A stretch of DNA of 64,000 nt from contig CAYHCE010000017.1 of the NCBI GenBank assembly GCA_964355015.1, positions 11,356 through 75,355 of the forward strand, in the 5' to 3' direction. Positions within the stretch are counted from its first letter, which is position 1; the number at the start of each line of letters is the position of its first letter. Made by a program: the position numbers and the translations under genes. The DNA is from CAYHCE01 sp964355015. Lineage in GTDB: Bacteria > Cyanobacteriota > Cyanobacteriia > PCC-6307 > Cyanobiaceae. Under the pieces are notes generated by a model. The model had not been told where the DNA came from and did not search any database. It worked only from the letters and a program-made list of their open reading frames with translations. This document shows positions 9,201-17,980 of the stretch, in pieces.

Positions 9201-10861
9201 CAGCGCAGCGGCAGGCTGCCGCTGGCGTCCAGTTCCGGACTGCGGAAGGCGGTGAGTCGCAGCCGGTCGTCGCTCCAGAGCAGATCAGCCGTGCTGGCCC
9301 CCAGCACCGACGTACCGTCCAGCGACACCCCCGTCGGTGCCCGCAGCCGCAGATCGATCCGCCCCAGCGGCCCCGCTCGAGTGGGGCTGGCGGCGCCGGA
9401 GGCCGCCAGTTCCATCAGCGGCCGTCCCTGGCGTTGCCAGGTGGCCTGCAGCCGCGGTTGCCCCAGCGTGCCCACGGCCTGGAGCGACCCCTGCAGCGGC
9501 TGGGTTCGCCCCAGCAGGGCAAGGGCCAGCCCACCGGCAGGCCGCCAGAGCGAGGGATGGAGCGTGAGGCGGTCGCTGCGGATGTCGAGGCGGGGCCAGA
9601 GCGGCCCGCGGGCCACCAGTTCGGAGCGCTCCGACCGCAGCCCCAGGCGGCTCAGGGCGAGGCTCGGCGCCCGCCGCCAGTCGGCCTGCAGGTCGGCCTC
9701 GAGTTCGAGCGGAGCCGGGCTGGAGGGGAGGCCCCGCCCCAGGGGGATCCTGCCCACCAGCCTGAGGCGGGGCTGGCGCCAGGGTCCGCGCACAGCCAGG
9801 TCCAGTCGGTCGCCGCGCTGGGGATCCCGGGCGGTGAGCCGGAGGTCGAACCAGCGCTCGAGCGCCAGGCTGCCCTCCAGGCCGCCGCGCCAGTTGGCCA
9901 TGCGCCAGCGGCTGCCGCTCAGCCGCAGCTCGGAACCGCGGCAGCGCAGGGCCAGGGGGTCCGCCTGCAGAGGCGCCGGCAGCAACGGGTCCTGCAGCTG
10001 CAGGCCGTCGATGCGCACGGCACCGCGGCAGGCGCTGCGCCCGTGGCGGCGGCTGAGTTCCAGCCTGCCGCTCACTTCCCCTCGCACGGGATCGGGCCGG
10101 GGCGACGGGCGGCGGGGCAGCAGCACCGCGAAGGGGGCCAGGTCCCAGCGCCGCAGATCGAGCCCGAGCCGCAGATCACCAGTGCCCCAGTGAGCCTCTC
10201 CCCGCAGGTGCAGCCGGTTCCGCTCCGCGGCGGCGGTGGTGGAGCCAGCCTGGCCGACTCGTTTCGCCGTGGCGTTCCAGTCGGCGCGGCGCTCGTGCAG
10301 GGTCAGCCCCAGCTGACCGCGGAGCTCCAGTTCCAGGTCGGTGGGACGGACCCGCAGCCGCCCCGGATCGGCCAGGTCGATCCGCAGGCCCAGCCTCGGC
10401 GGACGCTGACCGGCCTGGAAGCCGAACACCCAGAAACGACCCTCGGCATTGCGGCGCAGCTGCAGCTCGGCTCCCTGGACGCGCAACTGGAGCACCGGGG
10501 CCCACAGCGCCAGGCTCGCCAGCGGATCGAGCTGGGCCACGAGGCCCTGCACCGCCAGGCTGGAGTCGTCGGCCCGGCCGGGCAGGACGCGGCTGGGGCC
10601 GATCGCCAGACCCCAGGGGCGCAGCCCCCGGTAGGGGCCCAGCTGCAACGGGTGTCCCAATCCCCTGCCGATACGGGTCTCCAGCTCGGGGCGCCAGCTG
10701 TCGTAGGCCCGACGGGCCAGCTGATCGGCTCCCCACCAGGCCCCGGCCAGAACTCCGGCCCCGGCCAGAACGACGGCAAGGACGGTGCGCCGCTGCAGGA
10801 CGGTTCGACGGTGGAGGTCCCGGGCACGGGCTCCCGGTTCTCCCGAAGGCGGCGACCCCAT
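6281..10861 (-). CDS. tamB: TamB/Tic236-like translocation and assembly module protein (DUF490)
   Basis: A 1526-residue envelope protein. Residues about 24-42 form one N-terminal membrane anchor (TVLAVVLAGAGVLAGAWWG). The rest is a long array of beta-rich repeats, as in AsmA/TamB proteins that bridge the periplasm as a lipid-conducting or outer-membrane-protein assembly groove. The C-terminal DUF490 part contains DLRGGYTPLDQLNLIKVVVTV and ends in Phe (QLQLFFRF), as expected at the outer-membrane side. The plastid relative is Tic236. It is the first gene of the minus-strand operon and is divergent from ycf51. The role in this organism is inferred from the family. Confidence 0.9.
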   Translation of the reverse strand: MGSPPSGEPGARARDLHRRTVLQRRTVLAVVLAGAGVLAGAWWGADQLARRAYDSWRPELETRIGRGLGHPLQLGPYRGLRPWGLAIGPSRVLPGRADDSSLAVQGLVAQLDPLASLALWAPVLQLRVQGAELQLRRNAEGRFWVFGFQAGQRPPRLGLRIDLADPGRLRVRPTDLELELRGQLGLTLHERRADWNATAKRVGQAGSTTAAAERNRLHLRGEAHWGTGDLRLGLDLRRWDLAPFAVLLPRRPSPRPDPVRGEVSGRLELSRRHGRSACRGAVRIDGLQLQDPLLPAPLQADPLALRCRGSELRLSGSRWRMANWRGGLEGSLALERWFDLRLTARDPQRGDRLDLAVRGPWRQPRLRLVGRIPLGRGLPSSPAPLELEADLQADWRRAPSLALSRLGLRSERSELVARGPLWPRLDIRSDRLTLHPSLWRPAGGLALALLGRTQPLQGSLQAVGTLGQPRLQATWQRQGRPLMELAASGAASPTRAGPLGRIDLRLRAPTGVSLDGTSVLGASTADLLWSDDRLRLTAFRSPELDASGSLPLRWQKRRGLVAGDLALDLELRPYRLARIGPLLGVTLFGELSARGRLSGPLASLRPDLSLNVSDPGSGPLQLRERWEGRLASRGAGGGDLRLTSRAPGVPGTLQARLAPNWLPLQAELRRRRGVLAFDGTARRYRWQARQLPLEGLQLTLGQPPRPQPLGGSLSGRGLLELQPLAMQGEVAVSQPVWLGVRGRALTASGRYRGGVYQLRGRLRPLAGGSVALSADGRRGGPLRSRIEGRNLPLELFQQLAEAVPLWRGQPPEPSGRASDLGELFIDTLGGSLDGQLQALAAARRRVEQFGVAAAPAARFRPQDLRGLVDIDLGLNGPRLAALNLDLAARGHLWLKQDDRDRALQLDPFTLRLEGPLQGGRGSFSLGNLPLALLALLTPVPDSLRGGLDLEGSYRLGAAGRKVRDTAFRTRLSLRQASLNGTPLRMEEALVRLEGETLAVKASLQSEGASGSVDLNGEVPLDPSREGLKLRLSSRGDGLRFLANLVRGGLKWNKGSTDLELLMRGSLLSPEANGFLRFRDAELVLAGQEVRQLNATVLFDFQELLVQEFSARMGEKGELTASGGLGLFRPTPQTKPLRMEVRQARITVPRLNALTDGKLELQGSLLSPRLTGQLKISKGTINGQPGTLARTDGEGVPQPVPVQRLVEEKWDFRQPLVLLGPEVESSTGLALRQAVPNFPYLQLSDLRLSLGPDLQVVVPPVASFSTGGNLTLNGRIDPSLRASGVVRLRGGRLSLFTTTFTLDPDAPNVAVFTPSLGLVPYVDIALRTRVSDSLNVGQDRGPINDLDLRGGYTPLDQLNLIKVVVTVSGPADRIAESIQIRSTPPLPQDRLVALIGGNSLAGLSGGSATAALATVVGQSLLSPLVSTLSNAFGQRVSFALYPTFFAPAQSQTPQNLSRRIPAQLVLGSELGLDITERFNFSVLAAPNRSDIPPQLTLRYQASDTLGLQGSFDTEGRWQTQLQLFFRF

Positions 10862-10929
10862 CGGCTTGCTGCTGTCACCGCCTGAGGTCGCCGCAATATA
10901 AAGGGACTGCCGAAGACGCCCAGCCCGCC
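10862..10929. promoter_or_regulatory. Divergent promoter region between tamB and ycf51
   Basis: These 68 bp separate two oppositely transcribed genes and must hold both start regions. A short AT-rich stretch (AATATAAAGG around 10895-10904) stands out in the GC-rich background and could be a -10 element for the plus-strand gene. No operator-like repeat is seen. Confidence 0.4.
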
Positions 10930-11397
10930 ATGCCCGCCGATCCCCTGCTGCTCAAGGCCGGCCTCTGGCTGGGGGCCGCCAGTGGGGTGCTGGCGGTGCT
11001 GATGGTGGTGGGATTCCTGGCCCGCTGGGGGTTCCGCTTCCGTCTGGTGGGCGTGACCAGCTTCACCGCCCTGCTCTCCCTTTCCTGCCTGGCCTTCGCG
11101 ATCAGCTACACCCCTCGGGAGCGGGTGGTGGGCGCGGTCAACGCGCCGCTGGTGTTCGACAACGGCACGGATCTGGTGGTGGCCACGGCCGCCGCGGATC
11201 TGCCGTCGCAGGCCTTCGCGCCCACGGTGGAGCAGGTGGCCCGCAACCTGCGGGGCAGTGGCCGCAGCAGCGCCGATGGCTATGTGCACGTGCGGCTCCG
11301 CCGGGTGGAGGCCGCCGAACCGGGGGTGAGCCGCCCGGTGGTGCTGGCCGAGGCCACCCGCAGCCTGCGGGACGGCAGCGTGCGGGTACTCCCCTGA
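10930..11397 (+). CDS. ycf51: Ycf51 family membrane protein (DUF2518)
   Basis: A 155-residue protein with two N-terminal membrane segments (about residues 8-30 and 38-60) followed by a soluble domain. The pattern of two helices, then SYTPRERVVGAVNAPLVF and a beta-rich C-terminal part, matches the Ycf51/DUF2518 family of cyanobacteria and some red-algal plastids. Its function is not known. Its stop codon overlaps the first codon of the DUF4332 gene. Confidence 0.8.
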   Translation: MPADPLLLKAGLWLGAASGVLAVLMVVGFLARWGFRFRLVGVTSFTALLSLSCLAFAISYTPRERVVGAVNAPLVFDNGTDLVVATAAADLPSQAFAPTVEQVARNLRGSGRSSADGYVHVRLRRVEAAEPGVSRPVVLAEATRSLRDGSVRVLP

Positions 11398-11816
11398 ACG
11401 GGAATCCACCCAGCGCCGGCCCGGGCCTGTTCCCCCTGGCGGCCCACTTCCGCTCTGAGCAGCGCCGGCTCGAGGCCGCCGGGATCAGCGACTGGTCCGC
11501 CCTGGCGGCGCTGGAGGATCAGGAACTGCGCCGACTGGCCGGGCAGGGAGCCAGCGAGCAGCGGCTGCTGAAGCTGCGGGGGCAGGCACGGCTGATCACC
11601 GAACTGGGGCTGCTGCCCCAGGAGGCCGCCCTGCTGCTCTACGCCGGGATCGCCACGGCGACGGGTCTGGCGGAGGCCTCGCCGCAGCAACTGCTGCGGC
11701 AGCTGGGCCGGCTCCAACGGTCGCTGACCGGCACGGCCCTGCCGATGGTGGCGTCCAGCACGGTGCGCGCCTGGATCGCCACGGCTCGCCGCGCCACCGG
11801 TCGCTCCCCAAACTGA
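11394..11816 (+). CDS. DUF4332-like protein with helix-hairpin-helix character
   Basis: An open frame of about 140 residues with no ATG or GTG near its 5' end. The most likely start is CTG at 11394, overlapping the ycf51 stop (CTGA). The protein reads as two helical repeats of the form LEAAGISDWSALAAL..LRRLAGQGAS.QRLLKL, the layout of DUF4332 proteins, which are related to DNA-binding helix-hairpin-helix folds. The coding signal is strong (GC-rich third positions, no stop), but the exact start is uncertain. Function is unknown. Confidence 0.65.
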   Translation: MNGNPPSAGPGLFPLAAHFRSEQRRLEAAGISDWSALAALEDQELRRLAGQGASEQRLLKLRGQARLITELGLLPQEAALLLYAGIATATGLAEASPQQLLRQLGRLQRSLTGTALPMVASSTVRAWIATARRATGRSPN

Positions 11817-11885
11817 CCCGCTGCCGGGCCTGTGGCCTCACTCCACCACTGGAATGGAGCTTCACCCCGAAGGGTTGGACGCTTC

Positions 11886-12194
11886 GTGTCCCTCCACCGC
11901 CACCGCCGCCCTCACGCCGGGCTTCCGGTCTGCTTCAGCCTGCTGGCCGCGCTGCTGGCTGCCTTGGCGCCGATCCGGGCCCTGGCGGCCTCGCCGCTGC
12001 TGGAATCGGTGAAGCAGAACCCGCAGCTCGCCAGGAGTATCTGCGCCTCGCTGCGCCAGCTCAATGCCAGGGGGGTCGCTTCCACCTCTCCGGAGGCGAT
12101 CGGGATGGTGGCGCAGCGCCAGGGCCTGAGCTCCACCGACGCCGAGATCCTCACCACCTATGTGGTCGGCCTCCACTGCCCGGATGTGCGCTGA
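11886..12194 (+). CDS. Small exported protein of unknown function
   Basis: A protein of about 102 residues starting at GTG 11886 (another GTG lies at 11832). It has a signal peptide with a hydrophobic core (CFSLLAALLAALAPIRALA), then a compact helical domain ESVKQNPQLARSICASL...STSPEAIGMVAQRQGLSSTDAEILTTYVVGLHCP with two Cys. The domain resembles small conserved picocyanobacterial proteins of unknown role. The stop codon directly abuts the GTG of the next gene. Confidence 0.7.
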   Translation: MSLHRHRRPHAGLPVCFSLLAALLAALAPIRALAASPLLESVKQNPQLARSICASLRQLNARGVASTSPEAIGMVAQRQGLSSTDAEILTTYVVGLHCPDVR

Positions 12195-13808
12195 GTGAAG
12201 CCGGCCCCCGTGGCGCCGGATCCCGAGTGGGAGGTGGAGGTCGTCGAGGCCCCGATGCCCTGCCCCGACGGGGCGAGGCTCGCCACCCGGATCTGGAAGC
12301 CCAGCCAGCCAGGCCGGTGGCCCCTGCTGCTGATGCGCCAGCCCTACGGGCGGCGGATCGCCTCCACCGTGACCTATGCCCATCCCCACTGGTACGCCAG
12401 CCGCGGCTATGCCGTGGCCGTGCAGGACGTGCGCGGCCGCGGTGACTCGGACGGACGCTTCGGTGGCTTCGCCCAGGAGGCCCGCGACGGCGCCACGGCC
12501 CTGGCCTGGGCGCGCAGCCTTCCTTTCGCGAACGGCCGGCTGGGCACCTACGGCTTCTCCTACCAGGGACTGACCCAGCTGCTCCTGTCGCCGGAAGCGC
12601 CTCTGCCCGATGCTCTGGCTCCCGCCATGACCGGGCTGGACGAACGCCTGCACTGGGCCAGTGAGGCCGGCGCCCACCGCTGGGCACTCGGTCTGGCCTG
12701 GGCTCTGCAGCTGGCGGCCGAAACCGTGCGCCGTGCCGCCGACGGCCGTGCCTGGGAGGAGATCCGCCGCAGCCTGGAGAGCGCAGCCTTCCTGAGCGAG
12801 GGGCCGGCCCTGCTGGAGCGCCACGATCCCGACGGCATGGGCCTGGCCTGGTTGCGGCAGGACCCCGCCCGGGCCGAAGGCTGGACCCGGCACGAGCCTG
12901 CCGCTGGCCTGCTGCGGCAACCCCTGCTGCTGATCGGCGGCTGGCTCGACCCCTGCCTCAGCGGGGTGCTGGATCTGCTGGAGCGGGCTCGTGCCGCCGG
13001 CTCCGATCCCCTGCTGCGGATCGGAGCCTGGAGCCACCTGAACTGGGCCGGGGGGATCGACCGGCTGCAACTGGCCTTCTTCGATCGGCACCTGCGCGAC
13101 CGCCCCGGACTGGAGAGCCATCCCGCCCGGGCCTGGGCCGACCTCAGTGGCGGCCCCTGGCTGGAGGACGCGCTCCCCGACGCCGGCCCGCTGGGCTGGG
13201 CCCTGCGCAGCGCCGGAGGGGCGGCGATCGATGCCGAGGAGGGCCGGCTGCTGCCGCAGGGGGCAGGGGGAGGAGAGGTGTGGCTCGTGCACGATCCCTG
13301 GCGGCCCGTGCCGGGGCGGGGCGGGCACCTGGGGCTGGAGGCCGGGCTGGTGTCGCGCGGCGATCTCGACCAGCGCGGCGACGTGGCCTGCTTCACCACG
13401 GCGCCGCTGCCGGCGGACCTGCTGCTCGTGGGTTCCCCCGAGCTCGAGCTGGAGCTGGCGGCCGACCGGCCCGGCTTCGATCTCTGTGGCGCCCTCTCCG
13501 TGGTCAGGGAGGGGGAGGTGCGGCAGCTCAGCACCGGAGTGGCACGCTGGCTCGGCGAATCCTGCCGGCGGCTGGAACGGCGGCGACTGGCTCTGCAGCC
13601 CCTGGCGGCGACCCTGCGGGCCGGCGAACGGCTGCGGCTCTCGCTGGCGGCCTCGGCCTGGCCCCAGATCGCGGTGAATCCAGGCAGCGGCGCGATCCCC
13701 TCAGGCCCCGCCGGTCCGGCCCACCACGTGATCACCCTTCAGTTGGTTCTCCGTGAAGCCATGTTGCAGCTCGTTCCGTTCCGGTCGAGCAAACTGGCTC
13801 CACCCTGA
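12195..13808 (+). CDS. CocE/NonD family hydrolase (S15 peptidase-like)
   Basis: A 537-residue alpha/beta hydrolase of the X-Pro dipeptidyl-peptidase/cocaine esterase family with its C-terminal beta-sandwich domain. The nucleophile is Ser122 in YGFSYQG. The acid is the Asp of GGWLDPCLSG at about residue 251, and the histidine lies in GAWSHLNW at about 280. The N-terminal segment PDGARLATRIWKP and VQDVRGRGDSDG are also typical. The start is a GTG placed directly after the previous stop codon. The substrate is unknown; it could be an acyl or peptide ester. Confidence 0.88.
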   Translation: MKPAPVAPDPEWEVEVVEAPMPCPDGARLATRIWKPSQPGRWPLLLMRQPYGRRIASTVTYAHPHWYASRGYAVAVQDVRGRGDSDGRFGGFAQEARDGATALAWARSLPFANGRLGTYGFSYQGLTQLLLSPEAPLPDALAPAMTGLDERLHWASEAGAHRWALGLAWALQLAAETVRRAADGRAWEEIRRSLESAAFLSEGPALLERHDPDGMGLAWLRQDPARAEGWTRHEPAAGLLRQPLLLIGGWLDPCLSGVLDLLERARAAGSDPLLRIGAWSHLNWAGGIDRLQLAFFDRHLRDRPGLESHPARAWADLSGGPWLEDALPDAGPLGWALRSAGGAAIDAEEGRLLPQGAGGGEVWLVHDPWRPVPGRGGHLGLEAGLVSRGDLDQRGDVACFTTAPLPADLLLVGSPELELELAADRPGFDLCGALSVVREGEVRQLSTGVARWLGESCRRLERRRLALQPLAATLRAGERLRLSLAASAWPQIAVNPGSGAIPSGPAGPAHHVITLQLVLREAMLQLVPFRSSKLAPP

Positions 13809-13820
13809 TCGTGGTGTTCC

Positions 13821-14540
13821 GTGAATCTGCGCGCTCCGCTCCTGGCCGTGGCCCTCGCCTGCAGCCTGCAGGGGGGCCAGGCTCTCGCCACCACGGTTCT
13901 GTCGCCGGATCAGGCCCGCAGCGCCGCCGAGGTGCTCCTGGATGCCCTGCGCCGCGATGACAGCCAGGCGGTGTTCAACCTGCTGGCCCCCGAACTGCAG
14001 AGCGCCACCTCGGTGGAGAAGGTGAAGCTGCGGCTGCAGCAGCAGGGAAGGATCCTCGGCGGCAGGGTCACGGACGTGAGCAGTGGCGTGGATGACAGCA
14101 CGGTGCAGGGGGAGCTGCGCAGCGCCAGGGGCACCCAGCCGCTGGTGCTGGTGCTCGATTCCCGCGGCCGCCTGCTTGGCTGGGAGCTGGATCAGAAGGA
14201 CACCCCGATCCGCCAGATCGCCACGAACTTCATCACCGCCATCAGCCAGGGACGGGTGGTGGAGGCCCGCAGCCTGCTGGAGCGTGATCTGCAGGAGCAG
14301 GTCAGTCCCCAGGATCTGCTCAACCGCTGGAAGGATCTCGAAAAGCTCACCGGCAGTTTCCAGCGGCTGCGGGGAACGGTGGTGGCCAGCGAGGGAGGCC
14401 CGCAGCAACTGGTGCTGGTGACGACCCAGTTCGACCGCCTCACCGACAACCTGTTCGTGATCTTCGATCAGGTCGGCCATATCATCGGCGTCGACTTTCC
14501 GGAGGAGGCTCGCCGCGGCGCTGCCGGCGCCGGCCAGTAG
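13821..14540 (+). CDS. Exported protein with two DUF3887-like domains
   Basis: A 239-residue protein starting at GTG 13821 with a signal peptide (LLAVALACSLQGGQALA). The rest is two similar NTF2-like halves. Each begins with a helix carrying A..LLDALRRDDSQAVFNLL or A.NFITAISQGRVVEARSLL and ends with beta strands LVLVLDSRGRLLGW or NLFVIFDQVGHIIGV. This duplicated layout matches DUF3887 proteins, found in the periplasm or on the surface of many bacteria. Function is unknown. It lies 45 bp before glgB with no obvious link. Confidence 0.7.
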   Translation: MNLRAPLLAVALACSLQGGQALATTVLSPDQARSAAEVLLDALRRDDSQAVFNLLAPELQSATSVEKVKLRLQQQGRILGGRVTDVSSGVDDSTVQGELRSARGTQPLVLVLDSRGRLLGWELDQKDTPIRQIATNFITAISQGRVVEARSLLERDLQEQVSPQDLLNRWKDLEKLTGSFQRLRGTVVASEGGPQQLVLVTTQFDRLTDNLFVIFDQVGHIIGVDFPEEARRGAAGAGQ

Positions 14541-14585
14541 GGCGGATCGAGCGGCCTAAGCTCCAGATTCGACCGAACGCCCTCC

Positions 14586-16895
14586 ATGCCTCCTACCAGC
14601 CTCGACTGGATGGTTCAAGATGGCCTGCGGCTTGCCGAGTGCCGGCACGATCATCCTTTCGCCGTGCTGGGCCCCCAGCCTCAGCAGGGCGAGTGGGTGG
14701 TGAGGGCCTGGATGCCGGAGGCGCAGCAGGTGGACCTGCTGGTCGATGGTCAGGTCCTGCCGATGACCAGCCCGCACCATCCCTGGGTGTTCGAGGTCGA
14801 GCTGGCGACCGATCCCGGGCGTCGCTACCAGTTCCGGGTGCGTCGCGGCGGCATCGAGCACGTGCAGCACGACCCCTGGGCCTTCCGTGAGGAGTGGATG
14901 GGGGAACTCGACCGCCATCTCTTCGCCGAAGGCAATCACCACCACATCTGGCGACGGCTCGGGGCCCATCCCTGCGAGCGGGAGGGCATCGCCGGCGTGC
15001 AGTTCGCCCTCTGGGCCCCGAACGCCCGCAGTGTGGCGGTGCTGGGCGACTTCAACGACTGGGACGGCCGCCATCTGCCGATGCAGCTGCGGACCGGCGG
15101 CATCTGGGAACTGTTCGTGCCCGGTCTGGCGCCCGGCACGATCTACAAGTACGAAGTGCGGTCCCAGGCGGGGCACTGCTACCAGAAGGCCGATCCCTAC
15201 GGCTTCCAGCACGAGATCCGCCCGCAGACCGGTTCGGTGGTGACCCGTCTGGGTCAGTACCGCTGGAGCGATCAAGCCTGGCTGGAGGAGCGGGACAACC
15301 GCGACCCACTCGACCAGCCGATCAGCGTCTACGAGCTGCACCTCGGCAGCTGGATGCACGCCTCCGCCGATGATCCCTACCGTGAGGCGGACGGCACGGC
15401 GAGGCCGCCGGTGGCCGCCGCCGATCTCAAGCCCGGGGCGCGGCTGCTCACCTATCCGGAGCTGGCGGATCGGCTGGTTCCCTACGTCAAGGAGCGGGGC
15501 TTCACCCACCTGGAGCTGATGCCGATCGCCGAGCATCCGTTCGACGGATCCTGGGGCTATCAGGTGACCGGCTTCTACGCCCCCACCAGCCGCTTCGGCA
15601 GCCCGGACGAGTTCCGCGCCTTCGTGGACCGCTGCCACGCCGAAGGCATCGGTGTGATCCTCGACTGGGTGCCGGGCCATTTTCCCAAGGACAGCCACGG
15701 GCTGGCCTTCTTCGATGGCTGCCATCTCTACGAGCATGCCGATCCCCGCATCGGCGAGCACAAGGAATGGGGCACGCTGATCTTCAACTACAGCCGCAAC
15801 GAGGTGCGCAACTTCCTCGTGGCGAACCTGGTGTTCTGGTTCGAGGAGTTCCACATCGACGGCATCCGCGTCGATGCCGTGGCGTCGATGCTCTACCGCG
15901 ACTACCTGCGTCCCGATGGGGAGTGGGTGCCGAACGAACGCGGCGGCCGCGAGAACCTGGAGGCGGTGCGCTTTCTGCAGCAGGCCAATTCCGTGCTGTT
16001 CCACCACTTCCCCGGCGCCCTATCGATCGCGGAGGAGTCGACGACCTGGCCGATGGTGACCCAGCCCACCCACATGGGCGGCCTGGGCTTCAACCTCAAA
16101 TGGAACATGGGCTGGATGCACGACATGCTCGATTACTTCGAGCTGGATCCCTGGTTCCGCCAGTTCCACCAGAACAACATCAGCTTTTCGATCTGGTACC
16201 ACTACACCGAGAACTTCATGCTGGCCCTCAGCCACGATGAAGTGGTGCACGGCAAGAGCCATCTGCTCCACAAGATGCCTGGCGACGACTGGCAGAAGTT
16301 CGCCAACGTGCGCGCCCTGCTGGCCTACATGTGGACACACCCCGGCAAGAAGACCATCTTCATGGGGATGGAGTTCGGGCAGCGGGCCGAATGGAACGTC
16401 TGGGGCGATCTGCAGTGGAATCTGCTCCAGTTCGAACCGCACCAGGGCCTGCGCAATCTGGTGGACGACCTCAACCGTTACTACCGCTCGCAGCCCGCCC
16501 TCTGGCGTGATGACTTTGATCAGTACGGCTTCCAGTGGATCGACTGCAGCGACAACCGGCACTCGGTGATCAGCTTCATGCGGCGCGAAAGCACCACCGG
16601 CAGCTGGGTGGTGGTGGTGGCGAACTTCACCCCGCAGAGCCATGCGCACTACCGGGTGGGCGTGCCGCTGGAGGGCTACTACGCCGAAATGTTCAATACC
16701 GACAGCAGCCGCTACGGCGGCAGCAATCTCGGCAATCTGGGCGGCAAGTTCACCGAGGAGTGGGGCGCCCACGGCTACAGCCATTCCCTCGACCTCTGCC
16801 TGCCGCCCCTGGGCGTGCTGGTGTTGCAGCGCGACCCGTTGCGCAGCCAGGCCCTCTGTGACGAATCCTCCGGAACGGGTGGTGCCGTCGGGTAG
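14586..16895 (+). CDS. glgB: 1,4-alpha-glucan branching enzyme
   Basis: A 769-residue GH13 enzyme that makes alpha-1,6 branches in glycogen, the cyanobacterial carbon store. There are two N-terminal beta-sandwich modules (the CBM48 part contains FALWAPNARSVAVLGDFNDWDG), then the catalytic barrel. The nucleophile is Asp430 in DGIRVDAVASML. The acid/base is Glu483 in SIAEEST, spaced 53 residues later as in known branching enzymes. The third acidic site is in LALSHDEVVHGK. Start and length agree with the family. hemE follows after 26 bp on the same strand. Confidence 0.97.
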   Translation: MPPTSLDWMVQDGLRLAECRHDHPFAVLGPQPQQGEWVVRAWMPEAQQVDLLVDGQVLPMTSPHHPWVFEVELATDPGRRYQFRVRRGGIEHVQHDPWAFREEWMGELDRHLFAEGNHHHIWRRLGAHPCEREGIAGVQFALWAPNARSVAVLGDFNDWDGRHLPMQLRTGGIWELFVPGLAPGTIYKYEVRSQAGHCYQKADPYGFQHEIRPQTGSVVTRLGQYRWSDQAWLEERDNRDPLDQPISVYELHLGSWMHASADDPYREADGTARPPVAAADLKPGARLLTYPELADRLVPYVKERGFTHLELMPIAEHPFDGSWGYQVTGFYAPTSRFGSPDEFRAFVDRCHAEGIGVILDWVPGHFPKDSHGLAFFDGCHLYEHADPRIGEHKEWGTLIFNYSRNEVRNFLVANLVFWFEEFHIDGIRVDAVASMLYRDYLRPDGEWVPNERGGRENLEAVRFLQQANSVLFHHFPGALSIAEESTTWPMVTQPTHMGGLGFNLKWNMGWMHDMLDYFELDPWFRQFHQNNISFSIWYHYTENFMLALSHDEVVHGKSHLLHKMPGDDWQKFANVRALLAYMWTHPGKKTIFMGMEFGQRAEWNVWGDLQWNLLQFEPHQGLRNLVDDLNRYYRSQPALWRDDFDQYGFQWIDCSDNRHSVISFMRRESTTGSWVVVVANFTPQSHAHYRVGVPLEGYYAEMFNTDSSRYGGSNLGNLGGKFTEEWGAHGYSHSLDLCLPPLGVLVLQRDPLRSQALCDESSGTGGAVG

Positions 16896-16921
16896 GTTCG
16901 CCGCTGGCATTCCCTTCCTCC

Positions 16922-17980
16922 ATGGCCGAAACTCTCCCCCTGCTGCTGCGCGCCGCCCGAGGTGAGCAGGTGGAGCGTCCGCCGGTGTGGATGATGCGGC
17001 AGGCCGGCCGCTACATGAAGGTCTACCGGGATCTGCGCGAGCGCCACCCCGGCTTCCGCGAACGGTCGGAGCAGCCCGATCTCTCCTACGAGATCTCGAT
17101 GCAACCCTTCCGGGCCTTCGCGCCCGATGGGGTGATTCTCTTCTCCGACATCCTCACGCCGCTACCGGGCCTGGGGATCGATTTCGACATCATCGAGAGT
17201 CAGGGACCGATCATCGATCCGCCGATCCGCAGCCAGGAGCAGGTGGACGCCCTGCGGCCGCTCGATCCCGCCGCCTCCCTGCCGTTCGTGGCTGAGGTGC
17301 TGGGGAGGCTGCGCGAGAGCGTCGGCCATCAGGCGGCCGTGCTCGGCTTCGTGGGTGCCCCCTGGACCCTGGCCGCCTACGCCGTGGAGGGCCGGAGTTC
17401 CAGGAGCTACGCCGTGATCAAGGCGATGGCCTTCCGTGAGCCGGCACTGCTGCACCAGCTGCTGGCGCATCTGGCTGATTCGATCGCCACCTATGTGAGC
17501 TACCAGATCGAGAGCGGCGCCCAGGTGGTGCAGCTGTTCGATTCCTGGGCGGGCCAGCTCAGCCCGATCGATTATGACGTGTTCGCGGCTCCCTACCAGA
17601 AGCGGGTGGTGGATCAGGTGAAGGCGAAGCACCCCGACACCCCTCTGATCCTCTACATCTCCGGCAGCGCCGGCGTGCTGGAGCGGATGGCCAGCACCGG
17701 TGTCGATTTCATCTCGCTCGACTGGACGGTGGACATGGCCGATGGCTGCGCCCGCCTGCCCAAGCACCTGGGGGTGCAGGGCAACGTGGACCCCGGCCTG
17801 CTGTTCGGCACGCCGGAGGCCATCCGCGAGCGGATCGTCGACACGGTGCGCAAGGCCCGGGGACGCCGCCACATCCTCAACCTGGGGCACGGCATCCTGC
17901 CCGGTACGCCCGAGGAGAACGCCCGTGTCTTCTTCGAGGCCGGCAAGGCGGTGAACGAGCTGCTGGGAGCAGCCGTTTGA
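16922..17980 (+). CDS. hemE: Uroporphyrinogen decarboxylase
   Basis: A 352-residue soluble enzyme that removes four carboxyl groups from uroporphyrinogen III to give coproporphyrinogen III, shared by heme, chlorophyll and bilin synthesis. The N-terminal signature PPVWMMRQAGRYM and the second signature GFVGAPWTLAAY are both present, along with the substrate-binding Asp region FSDILTPLPGLG. Length is normal. The stop codon overlaps the TTG start of the next gene. Confidence 0.97.
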   Translation: MAETLPLLLRAARGEQVERPPVWMMRQAGRYMKVYRDLRERHPGFRERSEQPDLSYEISMQPFRAFAPDGVILFSDILTPLPGLGIDFDIIESQGPIIDPPIRSQEQVDALRPLDPAASLPFVAEVLGRLRESVGHQAAVLGFVGAPWTLAAYAVEGRSSRSYAVIKAMAFREPALLHQLLAHLADSIATYVSYQIESGAQVVQLFDSWAGQLSPIDYDVFAAPYQKRVVDQVKAKHPDTPLILYISGSAGVLERMASTGVDFISLDWTVDMADGCARLPKHLGVQGNVDPGLLFGTPEAIRERIVDTVRKARGRRHILNLGHGILPGTPEENARVFFEAGKAVNELLGAAV

